A DNA stretch of 64,000 nt from NCBI GenBank assembly GCA_964444685.1, contig CAYUIG010000009.1, positions 1 through 64,000 of the forward strand. Direction: 5' to 3'. Below the pieces are notes generated by a model that did not search any database, was not told the origin of the DNA, and saw only the letters and a program-made list of their open reading frames with translations. This DNA comes from CAYUIG01 sp964444685. GTDB lineage: Bacteria; Gemmatimonadota; Gemmatimonadetes; Longimicrobiales; RSA9. The position numbers and the translations under genes are program-made. Below, one piece after another: positions 26,934 to 35,476 of the stretch. Position 1 is the stretch's first letter. Each line of letters begins with the position of its first letter.

Positions 26934-27042
26934 GAGAATCGGTTTCTGGAGTCTGGGGTCTGGTGTCTGGTTTCTGGTTTACGGCGGATGCGTTTTCCGC
27001 GTCGTCAACCAGAACCAGACACCAGACTCCAGACCCCAGGAA
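26934..27042 (+). repeat. family A hairpin element, copy A5
   Basis: Left edge GAGAATC (26934-26940), left arm of heptamers including TTTCTGG variants (to 26979), core beginning TTTACGGCGGA, right arm 27007-27042. It lies in the divergent gap between the lipoprotein gene (start 26917) and the TonB-like gene (start 27116), 16 nt from the former, and so must overlap or crowd its promoter. Confidence 0.9.
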
Positions 27043-27115
27043 CCACCGCACCGTGCACCGACCGTGCCGGCGCGGATTCTCGACACCGGGCGCGGGGTCG
27101 CGTTACCTTGGCCGG

Positions 27116-27490
27116 GTGAGATCACTGACCATAATGGCCATCGCCGCGATGGCCGCCGTTGCGTGCGACCGCTCGTCCGCGCCGATCCAGCAGCCCGTGG
27201 TGCTGCCCGGTGAATCACCGTTCGAGTATCCGGTCGAGCTGTGGGACCGCGGCATCGAAGGCGAGACGCTGCTGATGGTGCGCGTGAACGAAGTGGGCGA
27301 TGTCGACAGCACGTACATCGAGCAGTCGAGCGGCCAGCCGGCCTTCGATTCGGCCGCACTGCGCGGCGCGCGCCTGCTGCACTTCTCGCCCGCACGCCGC
27401 GGCGAACGGAGCGTCTCCCTGTGGACCCGGCTTCCCGTGCGCTTCACGCGCGACGCGGAATCGAACGCCCCCGCACCCCGAAACCCGTGA
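27116..27490 (+). CDS. TonB C-terminal-domain-like lipoprotein
   Basis: 124 residues. Short signal with lipobox AAVAC, then a TonB/TolA C-terminal-like domain: 'YPVELWDRGIEGETLLMVRV', 'NEVGDVDSTYIEQSSGQPAF' and 'LWTRLPVRFT'. Classical TonB is anchored by an N-terminal helix; a lipidated isolated domain is unusual and its partner is unknown. GTG 27116 is the best start, since the frame upstream runs through repeat A5. The stop overlaps the CBS-like gene as GTGA (27487-27490). Confidence 0.7.
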   Translation: MRSLTIMAIAAMAAVACDRSSAPIQQPVVLPGESPFEYPVELWDRGIEGETLLMVRVNEVGDVDSTYIEQSSGQPAFDSAALRGARLLHFSPARRGERSVSLWTRLPVRFTRDAESNAPAPRNP

Positions 27491-28875
27491 CCGCGCCGCC
27501 GCGCAACGCGCGCCCGTACGACAACGTCCTCGCCACCATCGGCTGGACGCCGCTCATCCGCTTGAACTCGGTCGTAGATGGTGCGCGCACGCCCGTGTAC
27601 GCGAAGGCAGAGTTCTTCAATCCGGGCGGCTCGGTGAAGGACCGCATCGGCCTCGCCTTGATCGAAGCCGCGGAGCGCGACGGCAGGCTGAAGCCCGGTG
27701 GCGTCATCGTCGAGGGCACGAGCGGCAACACCGGCATCGGGCTCGCCATCGCGGCCGCGATCAAGGGCTACCGCTGCATCTTCAGCATGCCCGACAAGAT
27801 GAGCGCAGAGAAGGTGCGGCTGCTGAAGGCGTTCGGTGCGGATGTGATCGTGACGCCCACCGCCGTCGCCCCCGATCATCCCGACAACTATGCGCAGGTG
27901 GCGAAGCGCATCGTTGCGGAGACACCGGGCGCGATCTTCGCCGACCAGTTCTACAACCCCGTGAATCCCGAGGCGCACTACGTCACGACGGGGCCGGAGA
28001 TCTGGGAGCAGACCGAGGGGCGCATCACGCACTTCGTCGCAGCGGCGGGCACCGGCGGTACGATCTCGGGCGCTGGCCGCTACCTGAAGGAGAAGAACCC
28101 CGCGATCCGCATCTACTCCGCCGATCCCGACGGTTCGATCTTCGCCCACTACAAGGCGACCGGCGAGAAGGGTGAAGGAAAACCGTACAAGGTCGAGGGC
28201 ATCGGCAACGACAAGCTGCCCTCGACGCTGCATTTCGATGTGATCGACGAGTTCCGCACGTTCGGCGACCGCGAGGCCTTCCGCTGGGCGCGCCGGCTCA
28301 CGCGCGAGGAAGGCCTGTTCGTCGGTGGATCGTCCGGGATGATCGTGGCGCTCGCGGTCGAGGTCGCGCACGAAGTCGATGATCCCGATGCGCTCATCGT
28401 GTGCACGCTGCCCGACACGGGTGAGCGCTACCTGTCGAAGGTGTACAACGACGAGTGGCTGCGCGAGAACCGCCTGCTCGAACCCGAACGTCTCACGGCC
28501 GGCGACCTCGTACGGCGCAAGGACGATCCGCGCCTCGCCCTCGTCTCCGTGTCACCCTCGGCGCCCGCGCGCGATGCGCTCGCGCTCATCACGCAGCACG
28601 ACATCTCGCAGCTGCCGGTCTGCGACGACGGCGAATGCGTCGGCTCCATCTCAGAAGCGACGCTGATGGCGCACGTCATCGAGAACCCGGCCGTGCTCGA
28701 CGAGTCCGTGGCGTCGCTTATGGATGCGCCGTTCCCGTCCGTCGACGCGACCGTCACGCTCGACGGCGTCGGCCGCATGCTCACCCGCCAGACGCCCGCG
28801 GTGCTCGTGCGAGAGGATGGCCGGCTCGCGGGGATCGTCACGCGGTACGACGTCGTTCGGTACCTGGTCAAATGA
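27487..28875 (+). CDS. cystathionine beta-synthase/cysteine synthase with CBS domains
   Basis: 462 residues. Fold type II PLP domain (1-325) with PLP lysine K51 in 'GGSVKDRIG', phosphate loop 'EGTSGNTGIGLA' and 'GTGGTISGAGRYLKE', then two CBS domains (about 340-462) ending 'GIVTRYDVVRYLVK'. This is the architecture of cystathionine beta-synthase; it could instead make cysteine from O-acetylserine. With the gamma-family enzyme at 13930 it would give a trans-sulfuration route. The CBS domains suggest adenosyl-ligand regulation. GTG start overlaps the previous stop; the stop TGA runs straight into repeat A6. Confidence 0.92.
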   Translation: MTAPPRNARPYDNVLATIGWTPLIRLNSVVDGARTPVYAKAEFFNPGGSVKDRIGLALIEAAERDGRLKPGGVIVEGTSGNTGIGLAIAAAIKGYRCIFSMPDKMSAEKVRLLKAFGADVIVTPTAVAPDHPDNYAQVAKRIVAETPGAIFADQFYNPVNPEAHYVTTGPEIWEQTEGRITHFVAAAGTGGTISGAGRYLKEKNPAIRIYSADPDGSIFAHYKATGEKGEGKPYKVEGIGNDKLPSTLHFDVIDEFRTFGDREAFRWARRLTREEGLFVGGSSGMIVALAVEVAHEVDDPDALIVCTLPDTGERYLSKVYNDEWLRENRLLEPERLTAGDLVRRKDDPRLALVSVSPSAPARDALALITQHDISQLPVCDDGECVGSISEATLMAHVIENPAVLDESVASLMDAPFPSVDATVTLDGVGRMLTRQTPAVLVREDGRLAGIVTRYDVVRYLVK

Positions 28876-28977
28876 GTCTGGCGTCTGGAGTCTGGGGTCT
28901 GGTGTCTGGTTTACGGAGGGACGCGTCTCCCCGCATTCAACCAGACTCCAGACCCCAGATTCCAGACCCCAGACCCG
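28874..28977 (+). repeat. family A hairpin element, copy A6
   Basis: Begins on the GA of the CBS-like gene's TGA stop. Left arm has five heptamers (to 28911), core TTTACGGAGGG, right arm four to five CCAGAC-N heptamers (28940-28977) ending in CCCGGGG that directly precedes the ddl start region. It lies inside a same-strand gene pair, so it may attenuate or stabilise a shared transcript. Confidence 0.92.
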
Positions 28978-28987
28978 GGGGGATTGG

Positions 28988-30022
28988 TTGAAGCGCAGGG
29001 AGAAGTTGAAGATTGCCGTCCTCTTCGGCGGCACGAGCATGGAGCGCGACGTCTCGATCGCGAGCGGCTCGCAGGTGGTGCGCGCGCTGCGCGAGGCCGG
29101 TCACGATGTCGTGGCGGTCGACACGGCGGTGGGCGTGCTGAGTGCGACGGAGGAGGCGCGGCTGTCCGCGGGCGTGTCGGCAGCGCCGCCGGAGCAGGGG
29201 TCGCTCGATCTCATGCGCACGGGCGACGTAACGTCGCTCACACGTGCCCCCGAGCTCGCCGGCGTGGATGTGCTCTTCCTCGCGCTGCACGGCGGTGCCG
29301 GCGAGGGCGGGACACTCCAGGCGCTGCTGGACCTGGTCGGGCTGCCGTATACGGGGAGCGGGATGCTCGGCAGTGCGGTCGCCATGGACAAGGACATCGC
29401 GAAGCGGCTGATGCGCGATGCCGGTGTGCCGACGCCCGCGTGGCTGATGGCGCCCGCGACGCGCGCGCAGGTGCTCGACCACGTCGGGCTGCCGGCGGTG
29501 GTGAAGCCGAGCAAGCAGGGCTCCACGGTCGGGCTGTCGATCGTGAAGAACATCGACGATCTCGAGGCGGCGGTGGAGGAAGCATTCCGCTTCGATGACG
29601 AAGTGATGATCGAAACGTTCATCCCGGGCCGCGAGCTGACCGTACCGGTGCTCGGTACGGAGGCGCTGCCGGTGGGCGAGATCCTGTCGAAGCACGAGAT
29701 CTTCGACTACGAGGCCAAATACCAGCCGGACCTGGCGCAGGAGATCTTCCCGGCTGACCTGCCCGCGGGCGCGGCGCGGGAGGTGCAGGAGCTGGCCGTG
29801 GCTGTGCACGCGGCGCTCAAGCTGCGGGGGTTCAGCCGGATCGACTTCCGGTTGGACGGCGACGGCCGCTTCTGGTGCCTCGAGGCGAACACGCTGCCCG
29901 GGCTCACCGCGGCCAGCCTGTTCCCGAAGGGTGCGGCCGCCGCGGGCATTCCGTTCCCCGAGCTGTGCGAGCGCCTCTGCCGCCTCGCGATCGAGGAACA
30001 CCGCGGCAGGCGACGGGTTTAG
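28988..30022 (+). CDS. ddl: D-alanine-D-alanine ligase
   Basis: 344 residues, ATP-grasp ligase that makes the D-Ala-D-Ala dipeptide for peptidoglycan in the cytoplasm. Visible: N-terminal 'KIAVLFGGTSMERDVSIASG', 'FLALHGGAGEGGTLQALLD', 'GLPYTGSGMLGSAVAMDK', 'VVKPSKQGSTVGLSIV' and the metal-binding end 'FWCLEANTLPGLT'. Two TTG starts are possible (28988 and 29006, each with a G-rich SD); no ATG fits. Upstream in-frame residues come from repeat A6 and are rejected. The rhomboid gene follows after 36 nt. Confidence 0.94.
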   Translation: MKRREKLKIAVLFGGTSMERDVSIASGSQVVRALREAGHDVVAVDTAVGVLSATEEARLSAGVSAAPPEQGSLDLMRTGDVTSLTRAPELAGVDVLFLALHGGAGEGGTLQALLDLVGLPYTGSGMLGSAVAMDKDIAKRLMRDAGVPTPAWLMAPATRAQVLDHVGLPAVVKPSKQGSTVGLSIVKNIDDLEAAVEEAFRFDDEVMIETFIPGRELTVPVLGTEALPVGEILSKHEIFDYEAKYQPDLAQEIFPADLPAGAAREVQELAVAVHAALKLRGFSRIDFRLDGDGRFWCLEANTLPGLTAASLFPKGAAAAGIPFPELCERLCRLAIEEHRGRRRV

Positions 30023-30058
30023 AACGGACTCATTCCAACGGAGTAAGACGGACGCAGA

Positions 30059-30898
30059 ATGGCGTACAGGGGCGGATTCGCTTTCGGGTACGGACTCACG
30101 CCGTGGGTGAAGCGGCTGATCATCGCCAACGTGACGATCTTTCTCGTCTCGTGGCTGATGTTCCGCGGCGGCGGCGTGCTCGAGTACTACATGGCGTTCA
30201 TCCCCGGCGAGATCCTCACGCGCCCGTGGACGCTCGTGACCTACATGTTCGCGCACGGCAACATGGGTCACATCTTCTTCAACATGCTGGGGCTCTTCTT
30301 CTTCGGCCCGCCACTCGAGGCGCGCTGGGGATCGAACGAGTTCCTGAAGTTCTATCTCATCTGCGGGCTCGGCGGCGCGCTGCTGTCCTTCGTGTTCGCG
30401 TACCACAGCCCGATCATCGGCGCGTCCGCGGCGGTGTACGGTGTGATGCTCGCGTTCGCGATGAACTGGCCGGAGATGCCCATCTACCTGATGGGGATCT
30501 TCCCGATCCAGGCGAAGTGGCTCGTCGGCATCCTCGCCGCCTTCTCGCTCCTGTCCGCGATGAACGGCGCCGGCGGCAACGTGGCGCACTTCGCGCACCT
30601 GGGCGGCTTTGCCGCCGCGTTCCTCTACCTGAAGCTCGACCGACCCGGCGGGCTGTTGCGCGGGCTGCGCAAGAAGAAGCGCTCGACCTCGTCACGCTTC
30701 ACGGTCGTGCGCGGCGGGGCGGATGTGACCCCTGCGGCCACGCCCGCACGCCGCGAGCCGTCGCGGGTCGATGATGCCGAGCTGCTCGACGAGCTCGACC
30801 GCGTCCTCGAGAAGATCAGCACCAGCGGGCTCAGCAGCCTGTCCTCGGAAGAGCGGAAGCTCCTCGACGACGTAAGCCGGCGCTACCGCCAGAACTAG
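30059..30898 (+). CDS. rhomboid family intramembrane serine protease
   Basis: 279 residues, six-helix rhomboid core (about 20-200) with 'HIFFNMLGLFFFGPPLE', catalytic S123 in 'GASAAVYG' and catalytic H180 in 'AHLGGFAA'. The cytoplasmic C-terminus (about 205-279) is charged and ends in a helical region 'LLDELDRVLEKISTSGLSSL' common in Gram-negative rhomboids. Cleaves transmembrane substrates; targets unknown. ATG 30059 follows GGAGTAAG weakly. Same strand as ddl. Confidence 0.93.
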   Translation: MAYRGGFAFGYGLTPWVKRLIIANVTIFLVSWLMFRGGGVLEYYMAFIPGEILTRPWTLVTYMFAHGNMGHIFFNMLGLFFFGPPLEARWGSNEFLKFYLICGLGGALLSFVFAYHSPIIGASAAVYGVMLAFAMNWPEMPIYLMGIFPIQAKWLVGILAAFSLLSAMNGAGGNVAHFAHLGGFAAAFLYLKLDRPGGLLRGLRKKKRSTSSRFTVVRGGADVTPAATPARREPSRVDDAELLDELDRVLEKISTSGLSSLSSEERKLLDDVSRRYRQN

Positions 30899-30999
30899 CC
30901 CGCCCGGCCTCTTCGCGACCGGTTGACACGCCAACGGAGGCCCATCTACGTTGGCGATCCTGCCAGAACAGAACCGAACGCACGCCAGGAGGTTCGGAG

Positions 31000-33105
31000 A
31001 TGTCATCCGCGAAGGAGTACCCATCCGATAGAATTCGCAACGTCGTCCTGCTCGGGCACGGTGGCTCCGGCAAGACGACGCTGATCGACGCGCTTTGTTT
31101 CGCCACCGGAACATCCCGCCGCCACGGCAACGTGAAGGATGGCACCTCCCTGACGATGTACGCGGAGGAGGAGCAGTCGCACGGCATCTCCGTGCAGCTG
31201 GCGGTTGCGTACGCGGACTGGGAGGGCACGAAGGTCAACCTGATCGATACGCCCGGATACCTGGACTTTACGGGCGAGGCGGTTGCCGGAACGAGGGTGG
31301 CCGACGGGGCTGTAGTGGTCCTCGGCGCCACGACAGGCGTCGAGGTCGGCACGGAAAAGGTCTGGGAATACTCGGTGGCGCGCGGGATTCCCAGACTTTT
31401 TTTCGTCTCCATGATGGACAAGGAGCACGCCGACTTCGACAAGGTGCTGGCGGAGATCCGGCAGCACATGACGTCGAAGGCGGTGGCCGCCGAGCTGCCG
31501 ATCGGGGAGGGCGAGAACTTCCGCGGCATCGTGAACCTGTTCACCGGCAAGGCGCACATCTATCGCGCCGGCACGGTGCAGGGTGAATACGACGAAGCGG
31601 ATGTCCCCGACGACATGAAGGCGCAGGCCGAGCAGGCGCGCACGGAACTCTTCGAGGCGATCGCCACGACCGACGACTCGCTGCTCGAGCGCTACCTCGA
31701 GGGCGGCGAGATCTCGACCGCGGAAGCGCTCGCCGCCATGAAGCATGCAATGCTCGGCGGCGAGCTGTTCCCGGTGTTCTGTGGCGCCGCCGAGAAGACC
31801 TGGGGCGTGCGCGCGCTGCTCGAGGGCATCGTGCAGATCGTGCCGAGCCCGGCGGAAGCGCCGCACGAGCTGGCGCAGCGCCCGGGCCTCGATCAGGTGG
31901 TCGAGCTCAAGGGAACGGACGACGGACCGTTCGCCGCGCTCGTCTTCAAGACGGCCACCGAACCGCACGTGGGCGAGCTGTCGTTCTTCCGGATCTTCAG
32001 TGGCTCGGTCGCCAACGGCCAGGAGATCTACAACGTCACGCGCGAAACGCCCGAGAAGCTGTCGCACCTCTCGGTTCCGCTCGGCAAGGAACGACTCGAG
32101 GTCTCGAAGCTCCACGCCGGTGACATCGGCGTCGTCGCCAAGCTGCGCAGCACGCACACGAACGATTCGCTCGGCGAGTCGGGGCGGCCGCTCGTGCTGC
32201 AGCCGATCAACTTCCCCGAGCCCGACATCGCGCTCGCCGTGCGTGCGGCCAGCCGCAGCGACGAGGACAAGATCGGCAGCGCGCTCCACAAGCTGCACGA
32301 GGAGGATCCTACCTTCCACAGCGGCTACGACCCGGAGCTGCGCCAGACGATCATCCGCGGACTCGGCGAACTGCACCTCGAAGTCCAGATGGAGCGCCTC
32401 AAGCGCAAGTATCACGTCGAGGTGGTCACAGAAGAGCCGCGCATACCGTATCGCGAGACGATCCGGAAGACAGCGGAGGGACAGGGCCGCTACAAGAAGC
32501 AGACGGGCGGTCACGGCCAGTTCGGCGACTGCTACATCCGCCTCAAGCCGCTCTCGCGCGGCAGCGGCTACGTCTTCACCGATGCCATCACCGGCGGTGT
32601 GATTCCCGGCAAGTTCATCCCGTCCGTCGACAAGGGCGTGCAGGAGGCGGCGAGGAAGGGGATCCTGGCAGGCTATCAGGTCGTCGACTTCGAGGCCGAG
32701 TGCTACTTCGGCTCGTATCACTCCGTCGACTCGAGCGACATCGCATTCCAGGTCGCCGGCTCACTCGCGTTCCAGAAGGTCGCCGCGATGGCGGACCCCG
32801 TGATCCTCGAGCCCATCATCGAGGTCGAGGTCATCACGCCCGAAGCGTACATGGGCGACGTCATCGGCGATCTGAACCACCGGCGCGGAAAGATCCTCGG
32901 CATGGACCAGGAAGGCGCCAAGACGCGCATCCGCGCACTCGTGCCGCAGGCCGAGCTGTACAAGTACGCAACGACTCTCCGGTCTTTGACGCAGGGACGG
33001 GCGATGCACCGCCGCAAGCTGCACGGCTACGAGGAAGTGCCGCACAACGTCGCGCAGAAGATCATCGAGGCCGCGAAGAAGGAGAAGGAGGAGGTGCATG
33101 CCTAG
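31000..33105 (+). CDS. elongation factor G paralogue (EF-G-like GTPase)
   Basis: 701 residues with all EF-G domains: G1 'GHGGSGKT' near 20, switch II 'DTPGYLDF', an NKxD equivalent reading MDKE ('SMMDKEHADFDKV'), domain II, III ('HEEDPTFHSGYDPELRQTII'), IV ('GGHGQFGDCYIRLKPL') and V ('GDVIGDLNHRRGKILGM'). The shortened switch I region and MDKE point to the EF-G2/EF-G-like group rather than the str-operon fusA; no rpsL/rpsG/tuf neighbours. Start supported by AGGAGG (30987-30992). A tandem-repeat array begins 12 nt after its stop. Confidence 0.93.
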   Translation: MSSAKEYPSDRIRNVVLLGHGGSGKTTLIDALCFATGTSRRHGNVKDGTSLTMYAEEEQSHGISVQLAVAYADWEGTKVNLIDTPGYLDFTGEAVAGTRVADGAVVVLGATTGVEVGTEKVWEYSVARGIPRLFFVSMMDKEHADFDKVLAEIRQHMTSKAVAAELPIGEGENFRGIVNLFTGKAHIYRAGTVQGEYDEADVPDDMKAQAEQARTELFEAIATTDDSLLERYLEGGEISTAEALAAMKHAMLGGELFPVFCGAAEKTWGVRALLEGIVQIVPSPAEAPHELAQRPGLDQVVELKGTDDGPFAALVFKTATEPHVGELSFFRIFSGSVANGQEIYNVTRETPEKLSHLSVPLGKERLEVSKLHAGDIGVVAKLRSTHTNDSLGESGRPLVLQPINFPEPDIALAVRAASRSDEDKIGSALHKLHEEDPTFHSGYDPELRQTIIRGLGELHLEVQMERLKRKYHVEVVTEEPRIPYRETIRKTAEGQGRYKKQTGGHGQFGDCYIRLKPLSRGSGYVFTDAITGGVIPGKFIPSVDKGVQEAARKGILAGYQVVDFEAECYFGSYHSVDSSDIAFQVAGSLAFQKVAAMADPVILEPIIEVEVITPEAYMGDVIGDLNHRRGKILGMDQEGAKTRIRALVPQAELYKYATTLRSLTQGRAMHRRKLHGYEEVPHNVAQKIIEAAKKEKEEVHA

Positions 33106-33117
33106 CTTCGGGTGCTG

Positions 33118-33237
33118 CGGGCGACTTGGGGTGGGCGACTTGGGGCGGGCGACTGTACGGCGGGCGACTGTACGGCGGGCGACTGACGGCGGGTGACTGA
33201 CGGCGGGTGACACGGCGGGCGACTGACGGCGGGATGT
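33118..33237 (+). repeat. family D tandem repeat, 12-15-bp units
   Basis: About eight units of a GGCGACT-type motif with changing spacer letters (GGCGACTTGGGGCG, then GGCGACTGTACGGCG, then GGCGACTGACGGCG) directly after the EF-G-like gene. Units vary from 12 to 15 bp, so they cannot keep a reading frame and no protein is expected. Confidence 0.9.
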
Positions 33238-33265
33238 GACTCGCTGACTGCTCGTACGCTTGGCC

Positions 33266-33480
33266 GCAGGAATTGCCGGTTCGGCTGCACTCTGGGTGTG
33301 TTCCGTTGTGGGTGCAGGTTGACCGGCGATAATTGCCGGTACGGCTGCACTCGCGGGCATATTCGACTTGTGCGCAATCCCGCCGGCGATAATTGCCGGC
33401 AGGATTGCACTCGCCCTGGAAATCCGATCCCGTGCGATTGTGCCGGCGATCGCGGCGCGTTCAAACCGTGTGATCCCGCC
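33266..33480 (+). repeat. family C array 1: 60-bp palindromic units
   Basis: The core AATTGCCGG recurs at 33271, 33331 and 33391, exactly 60 bp apart, with a decayed fourth unit at about 33442-33480. Each full unit is a near-palindrome: CCGGCGATAATTGCCGG in the centre, flanked by GTGC..AATC on the left and GATTGCAC on the right. It lies 75 nt upstream of the propeller lipoprotein gene; array 2 lies at that gene's 3' end. Confidence 0.92.
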
Positions 33481-33554
33481 GGCCGGTCCCAGCGACGGAG
33501 GCACTCATCGGACGCACATCCGTATCTGCGCATCCAACGCGTCCTGCTCTCGCC

Positions 33555-35231
33555 GTGTGCTGGAGCATTGCGGCGTATCTGCTCTCTGCGTGTGCAGCCG
33601 ATCAGGCACGACAGCCGGTTGTCGTGACCGACAGTGCCGGCGTCCGGATCGTCGATGTGGACGCCGATGTGGTGCGCGACGCGTATGTCGTCAGTGATAC
33701 TCCGTTCTGGAGCGTGGGCGGAGCGGGCTCGGAGCCGGACGAGCTGGCGCTGCATGCGGTCGTCGATGTCGAGCTGGTCGACGGGGGTTTGTGGATCGCG
33801 GAGGGCGGGAGTCAGCAGCTCATCTTCATCGATCTCACCACGCGCGCGGCGCGACGTCGCATTGGAGGGCGCGGTAACGGACCGGCTGAGTTCCAGGCTC
33901 TGACCCGGGTATTCGATGCCGGTGCTGGACATACCGGCGCGTTCGACGCCCGACGCAGGCGTTATGTGGAGTTCGACTCGACCGGACAGGTCGTGAGCGA
34001 GCAAGCAGTCCCGCAGATCGGTCTCGGAAGTCGTGATCACTACGACCGACTGTCGGATGGCTCAACGATCCTCGCCTCTATCGCGTCGTTCTATCCTGCA
34101 GGCGGGACCGGCCGCGAACCGTCACCGGTCGTCCACGTCCACACTTCCGTCGATACGATCGTGCTCGTTCCCGGCACGGAGGCGTTCCAGACGGACGATG
34201 CTGTTGGAGGCGTGCTGCTCGGGAGCACTACACTCATCGCATCGGACGGAACGGGTGTGTGGGTGGGTGACAACGCCGAGTCGGTGGTTCGATACTGGCT
34301 GCCGGATGCCGATACACCGTCCATGCTTATTCGCTGGAGAACGACCCGCTCACGACGCGTAACGGATGACATGCGCGAGGAGTTCTGGTCGGGACTGCAC
34401 GCGATGGAGCCGGATGCCGATCCCGCCATCCTCGGGCACATGCGCGAGACCTTTCCGATGGCCGACAGCGTTCCCGCCTTCGGCCGCCTCATCGCCAGCC
34501 GCTCCGGAGAGATCTGGATCGGCGGATATCCCGGGCCCGTCGAAACCCTCGAGCAGCCGTGGCCAGCACTGGACTGGATCGTGGTGGACCCCGCGCGCGG
34601 AAGTGTGCGCACGGCAACGACACCTCCGGGATTCAAGCTCTTCGAGGTCACCGAGGAATACCTCGTGGGTGTCCACGAGGATGATCTCGGTGTCGAGTCG
34701 GTCTGGCTCCTCGAGTATGCAGCGCGCGACGAGCCGGGTGATCCCGAAGTTGCGTGCAGGCCGCTCGAACGCAGTCCGGCTGCAACCATCGAGTCCTTTG
34801 CATTGCCGTCGAACTTGAGCATCGGCACGGCCGTAGTCACGGAAATGGAAGGTCGGAGAGGCAGCGAGAGCGCGCCCTATTCGATCATCGCAGCCACGAT
34901 CGTCGATGACGCAGGCAACGTCGCTACGGCAGAGCCTGCGCTGTGGCTGGTGATCGGCGGCACCAGCGGTGAGCACGACGGGTTTGCGAAGGGATACTTT
35001 ACGTTGAACGATGTCAGCGTCGACCTCGCCATGCGCGAGCTCGCGGAACTGGAACCCGCAGAACGGCAGCGGCGACAAGGCCTGCGCGACGCCCGGTCTC
35101 TTGCGCCTCCGGTAACGAGTGAAACTCCGGACGTCCAACGTCTGATCGAATGTCTCCGGCAGTTCGCGATAAGCCGTAGAGTTGCCGGTACGGCTGCGCT
35201 CGTGGCGCCTTCTCTTGTGCGTGGAGGCTGA
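33555..35231 (+). CDS. six-bladed beta-propeller lipoprotein
   Basis: 558 residues. Short signal with lipobox LLSAC, then repeated blade-like stretches ('GGLWIAEGGSQQLIFIDL', 'GRGNGPAEFQALTRVFD', 'GEIWIGGYPGP') that resemble NHL/6-bladed propeller lipoproteins with the 'GPGEF'-like turn. Envelope protein of unknown ligand. GTG 33555 is the likely start; no SD is obvious. The last ~20 residues (from 'SRRVAGTAALV') are encoded by the first unit of repeat array 2, which also supplies the TGA stop, so the natural C-terminus has been rewritten by the repeat. The gene has repeat arrays of the same family on both sides. Confidence 0.75.
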   Translation: MCWSIAAYLLSACAADQARQPVVVTDSAGVRIVDVDADVVRDAYVVSDTPFWSVGGAGSEPDELALHAVVDVELVDGGLWIAEGGSQQLIFIDLTTRAARRRIGGRGNGPAEFQALTRVFDAGAGHTGAFDARRRRYVEFDSTGQVVSEQAVPQIGLGSRDHYDRLSDGSTILASIASFYPAGGTGREPSPVVHVHTSVDTIVLVPGTEAFQTDDAVGGVLLGSTTLIASDGTGVWVGDNAESVVRYWLPDADTPSMLIRWRTTRSRRVTDDMREEFWSGLHAMEPDADPAILGHMRETFPMADSVPAFGRLIASRSGEIWIGGYPGPVETLEQPWPALDWIVVDPARGSVRTATTPPGFKLFEVTEEYLVGVHEDDLGVESVWLLEYAARDEPGDPEVACRPLERSPAATIESFALPSNLSIGTAVVTEMEGRRGSESAPYSIIAATIVDDAGNVATAEPALWLVIGGTSGEHDGFAKGYFTLNDVSVDLAMRELAELEPAERQRRQGLRDARSLAPPVTSETPDVQRLIECLRQFAISRRVAGTAALVAPSLVRGG

Positions 35232-35365
35232 CCGGCGATAATTGCCGGTACGGCTGCACCCGAGGCGGCATTCGACGCTGTGTGCAATCGCACCGGCGAT
35301 AATTGCCGGCAGGATGGCACCGTCCGATCAACTTGCATTGCGTGCAATCGGACCGGTAACGCCTC
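35181..35365 (+). repeat. family C array 2: 60/61-bp palindromic units
   Basis: The core (A)ATTGCCGG recurs at about 35180, 35240 and 35301, with a decayed fourth unit near 35350 (GGACCGGTAACGCC). Same consensus as array 1, including GTGCAATC on the left and CAGGAT.GCAC on the right. It overlaps the 3' end of the propeller lipoprotein gene and ends shortly before a family B half-element. Confidence 0.92.
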
Positions 35366-35416
35366 CGATCTGTCCTCCAGACGGGGTCCGACGCCACTCC
35401 AAGAGGCGAGGTGGGG

Positions 35417-35449
35417 CTCGGCGTCCTCGGCGCTCTCGGCGGTTAATGC
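35417..35449 (+). repeat. family B half-element (right arm only)
   Basis: CTCGGCGTCCTCGGCG followed by CTCTCGGCGGTTAATGC has the same form as the right arm of the large family B element at 45412-45687 (CTCGGCG units ending GGCGGTGAATGC). No matching left arm was seen upstream, so this is a solo arm. It lies 28 nt before the imuA promoter block. Confidence 0.8.
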
Positions 35450-35476
35450 TGTAAACGCAGGGGGTTAGCCCGCCGA

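Noticed and set aside
26315..27115. Long N-terminal extension of the TonB-like lipoprotein
   Set aside because: Consists of antisense lipoprotein sequence plus translated repeats A4/A5. The lipobox start at 27116 is biologically sensible.
28937..30598. 553-codon antisense frame over ddl and the rhomboid gene
   Set aside because: Composition is typical of antisense shadows in GC-rich DNA, and both sense genes are unmistakable.
33266..35365. CRISPR-like arrays with regular 60-bp spacing
   Set aside because: The inter-repeat segments are similar to each other and belong to the same palindrome, only three to four units occur, units decay at the ends, and no cas gene is present.
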